A DNA stretch of 5,511 nucleotides, taken from positions 1-5,511 of the forward strand of contig JAKAPY010000121.1 in assembly GCA_021811925.1 (NCBI GenBank), read 5' to 3'. The translations under genes were made by a program, and so were the position numbers. Each line of letters begins with the position of its first letter. Within the stretch, counting starts at the first letter, position 1. Source of the stretch: Thermoplasmata archaeon. Its GTDB lineage: Archaea; Thermoplasmatota; Thermoplasmata; Sysuiplasmatales; Sysuiplasmataceae. The notes beneath the pieces are model-generated. The model made no database searches and was not told the origin of the DNA. It saw only the letters and a list, made by a program, of their open reading frames with translations. Shown here piece after piece: positions 5,326 through 5,511 of this stretch.

Positions 5326-5511
5326 TCAAACACTTCTAGAATCAATCTCTTTCTTCAGCGCCTCAATCGGTTCGACGGGCGTGGGATCCGTCGACCCGAG
5401 CAGTGCAAGATAGTAGCTCATGTGGTCCCCGATTACAATGTATCTGAGCAGTTCGTCGAGAATGCCGCCATGAAGGGAGGCAACTTTCCTGATACCCATG
5501 TTTTCACCAAG
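5326..5511 (-). CDS. Bifunctional phosphoglucose/phosphomannose isomerase, C-terminal part
   Basis: The visible 61 codons, cut by the right edge of the window, encode the C-terminal end of a PGI/PMI-type isomerase (SIS fold). These enzymes interconvert glucose 6-phosphate or mannose 6-phosphate with fructose 6-phosphate. The match rests on the characteristic tail: H-G-G-I-L-D-E-L-L-R-Y near visible residues 14-24, then I-G-D-H-M-S-Y-Y-L-A-L, then the D-P-T-P-V-E-P-I-E segment with a following L-K-K-E. Single proteins with both activities are known from Thermoplasma and several Crenarchaeota. The main catalytic residues of the SIS domains lie outside the window, so dual specificity is assumed from the family. 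The reading frame is open to the edge and ends in TGA at 5328-5326. Confidence 0.82.
   Translation of the reverse strand, partial: LGENMGIRKVASLHGGILDELLRYIVIGDHMSYYLALLGSTDPTPVEPIEALKKEIDSRSV

Noticed and set aside
5314..5327. Resemblance of TAGGAAAGTC to the RNase P RNA conserved segment GAGGAAAGTC
   Set aside because: The flanking bases do not match, the segment runs into the stop codon of the isomerase gene, and no other RNase P RNA elements are nearby.

Overview
The window is euryarchaeal chromosome. Ribosomal protein S8e and the initiation factor subunit aIF2-beta occur only in archaea and eukaryotes. The intramembrane protease is of the archaeal presenilin-homologue type, and two genes are preceded by clear TATA boxes rather than bacterial -35/-10 elements. 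The aIF2-beta carries the C-terminal TRAM domain seen in some euryarchaeal lineages, and the last gene is a PGI/PMI-type isomerase of the kind known from Thermoplasma and Crenarchaeota. Together with moderate G+C and no acidic proteome, this leans towards Thermoplasmata. That placement is inference; no 16S or other phylogenetic marker was tested.

Layout: on the + strand, a TldD/PmbA-family protein without a zinc-binding HExxxH motif fills 33-1367. It probably follows a partner gene whose last codons end at about position 23. It converges on a run of minus-strand genes. Read in their own direction from the right edge, these are the 3' end of a phosphoglucose/phosphomannose isomerase (5511-5326), CTP synthase pyrG (5158-3539), aIF2-beta-TRAM (3472-2837), a nine-helix presenilin-like aspartyl protease (2830-1868) and S8e (1774-1388). 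The two convergent stop codons are 20 bases apart, across a short imperfect direct repeat.

Transcription: aIF2-beta and S8e each have a good upstream TATA box. The protease gene starts six bases after the aIF2-beta stop and has no room for its own promoter, so the two should form a bicistronic unit. Both of these genes start with TTG. pyrG has only a weak promoter candidate. The 167-base gap before pyrG is the longest non-coding stretch and contains a hairpin-rich segment.

The genes cover translation (aIF2-beta, S8e), CTP supply (pyrG), sugar-phosphate interconversion (PGI/PMI), and membrane and soluble proteolysis (presenilin homologue, TldE-like). This is mostly core archaeal housekeeping DNA. 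I see no mobile element, CRISPR array, tRNA or rRNA, and no convincing new system. The points most worth a second look are the pairing of aIF2-beta-TRAM with the intramembrane protease, the structured gap upstream of pyrG, and the duplicated in-frame stop of S8e.
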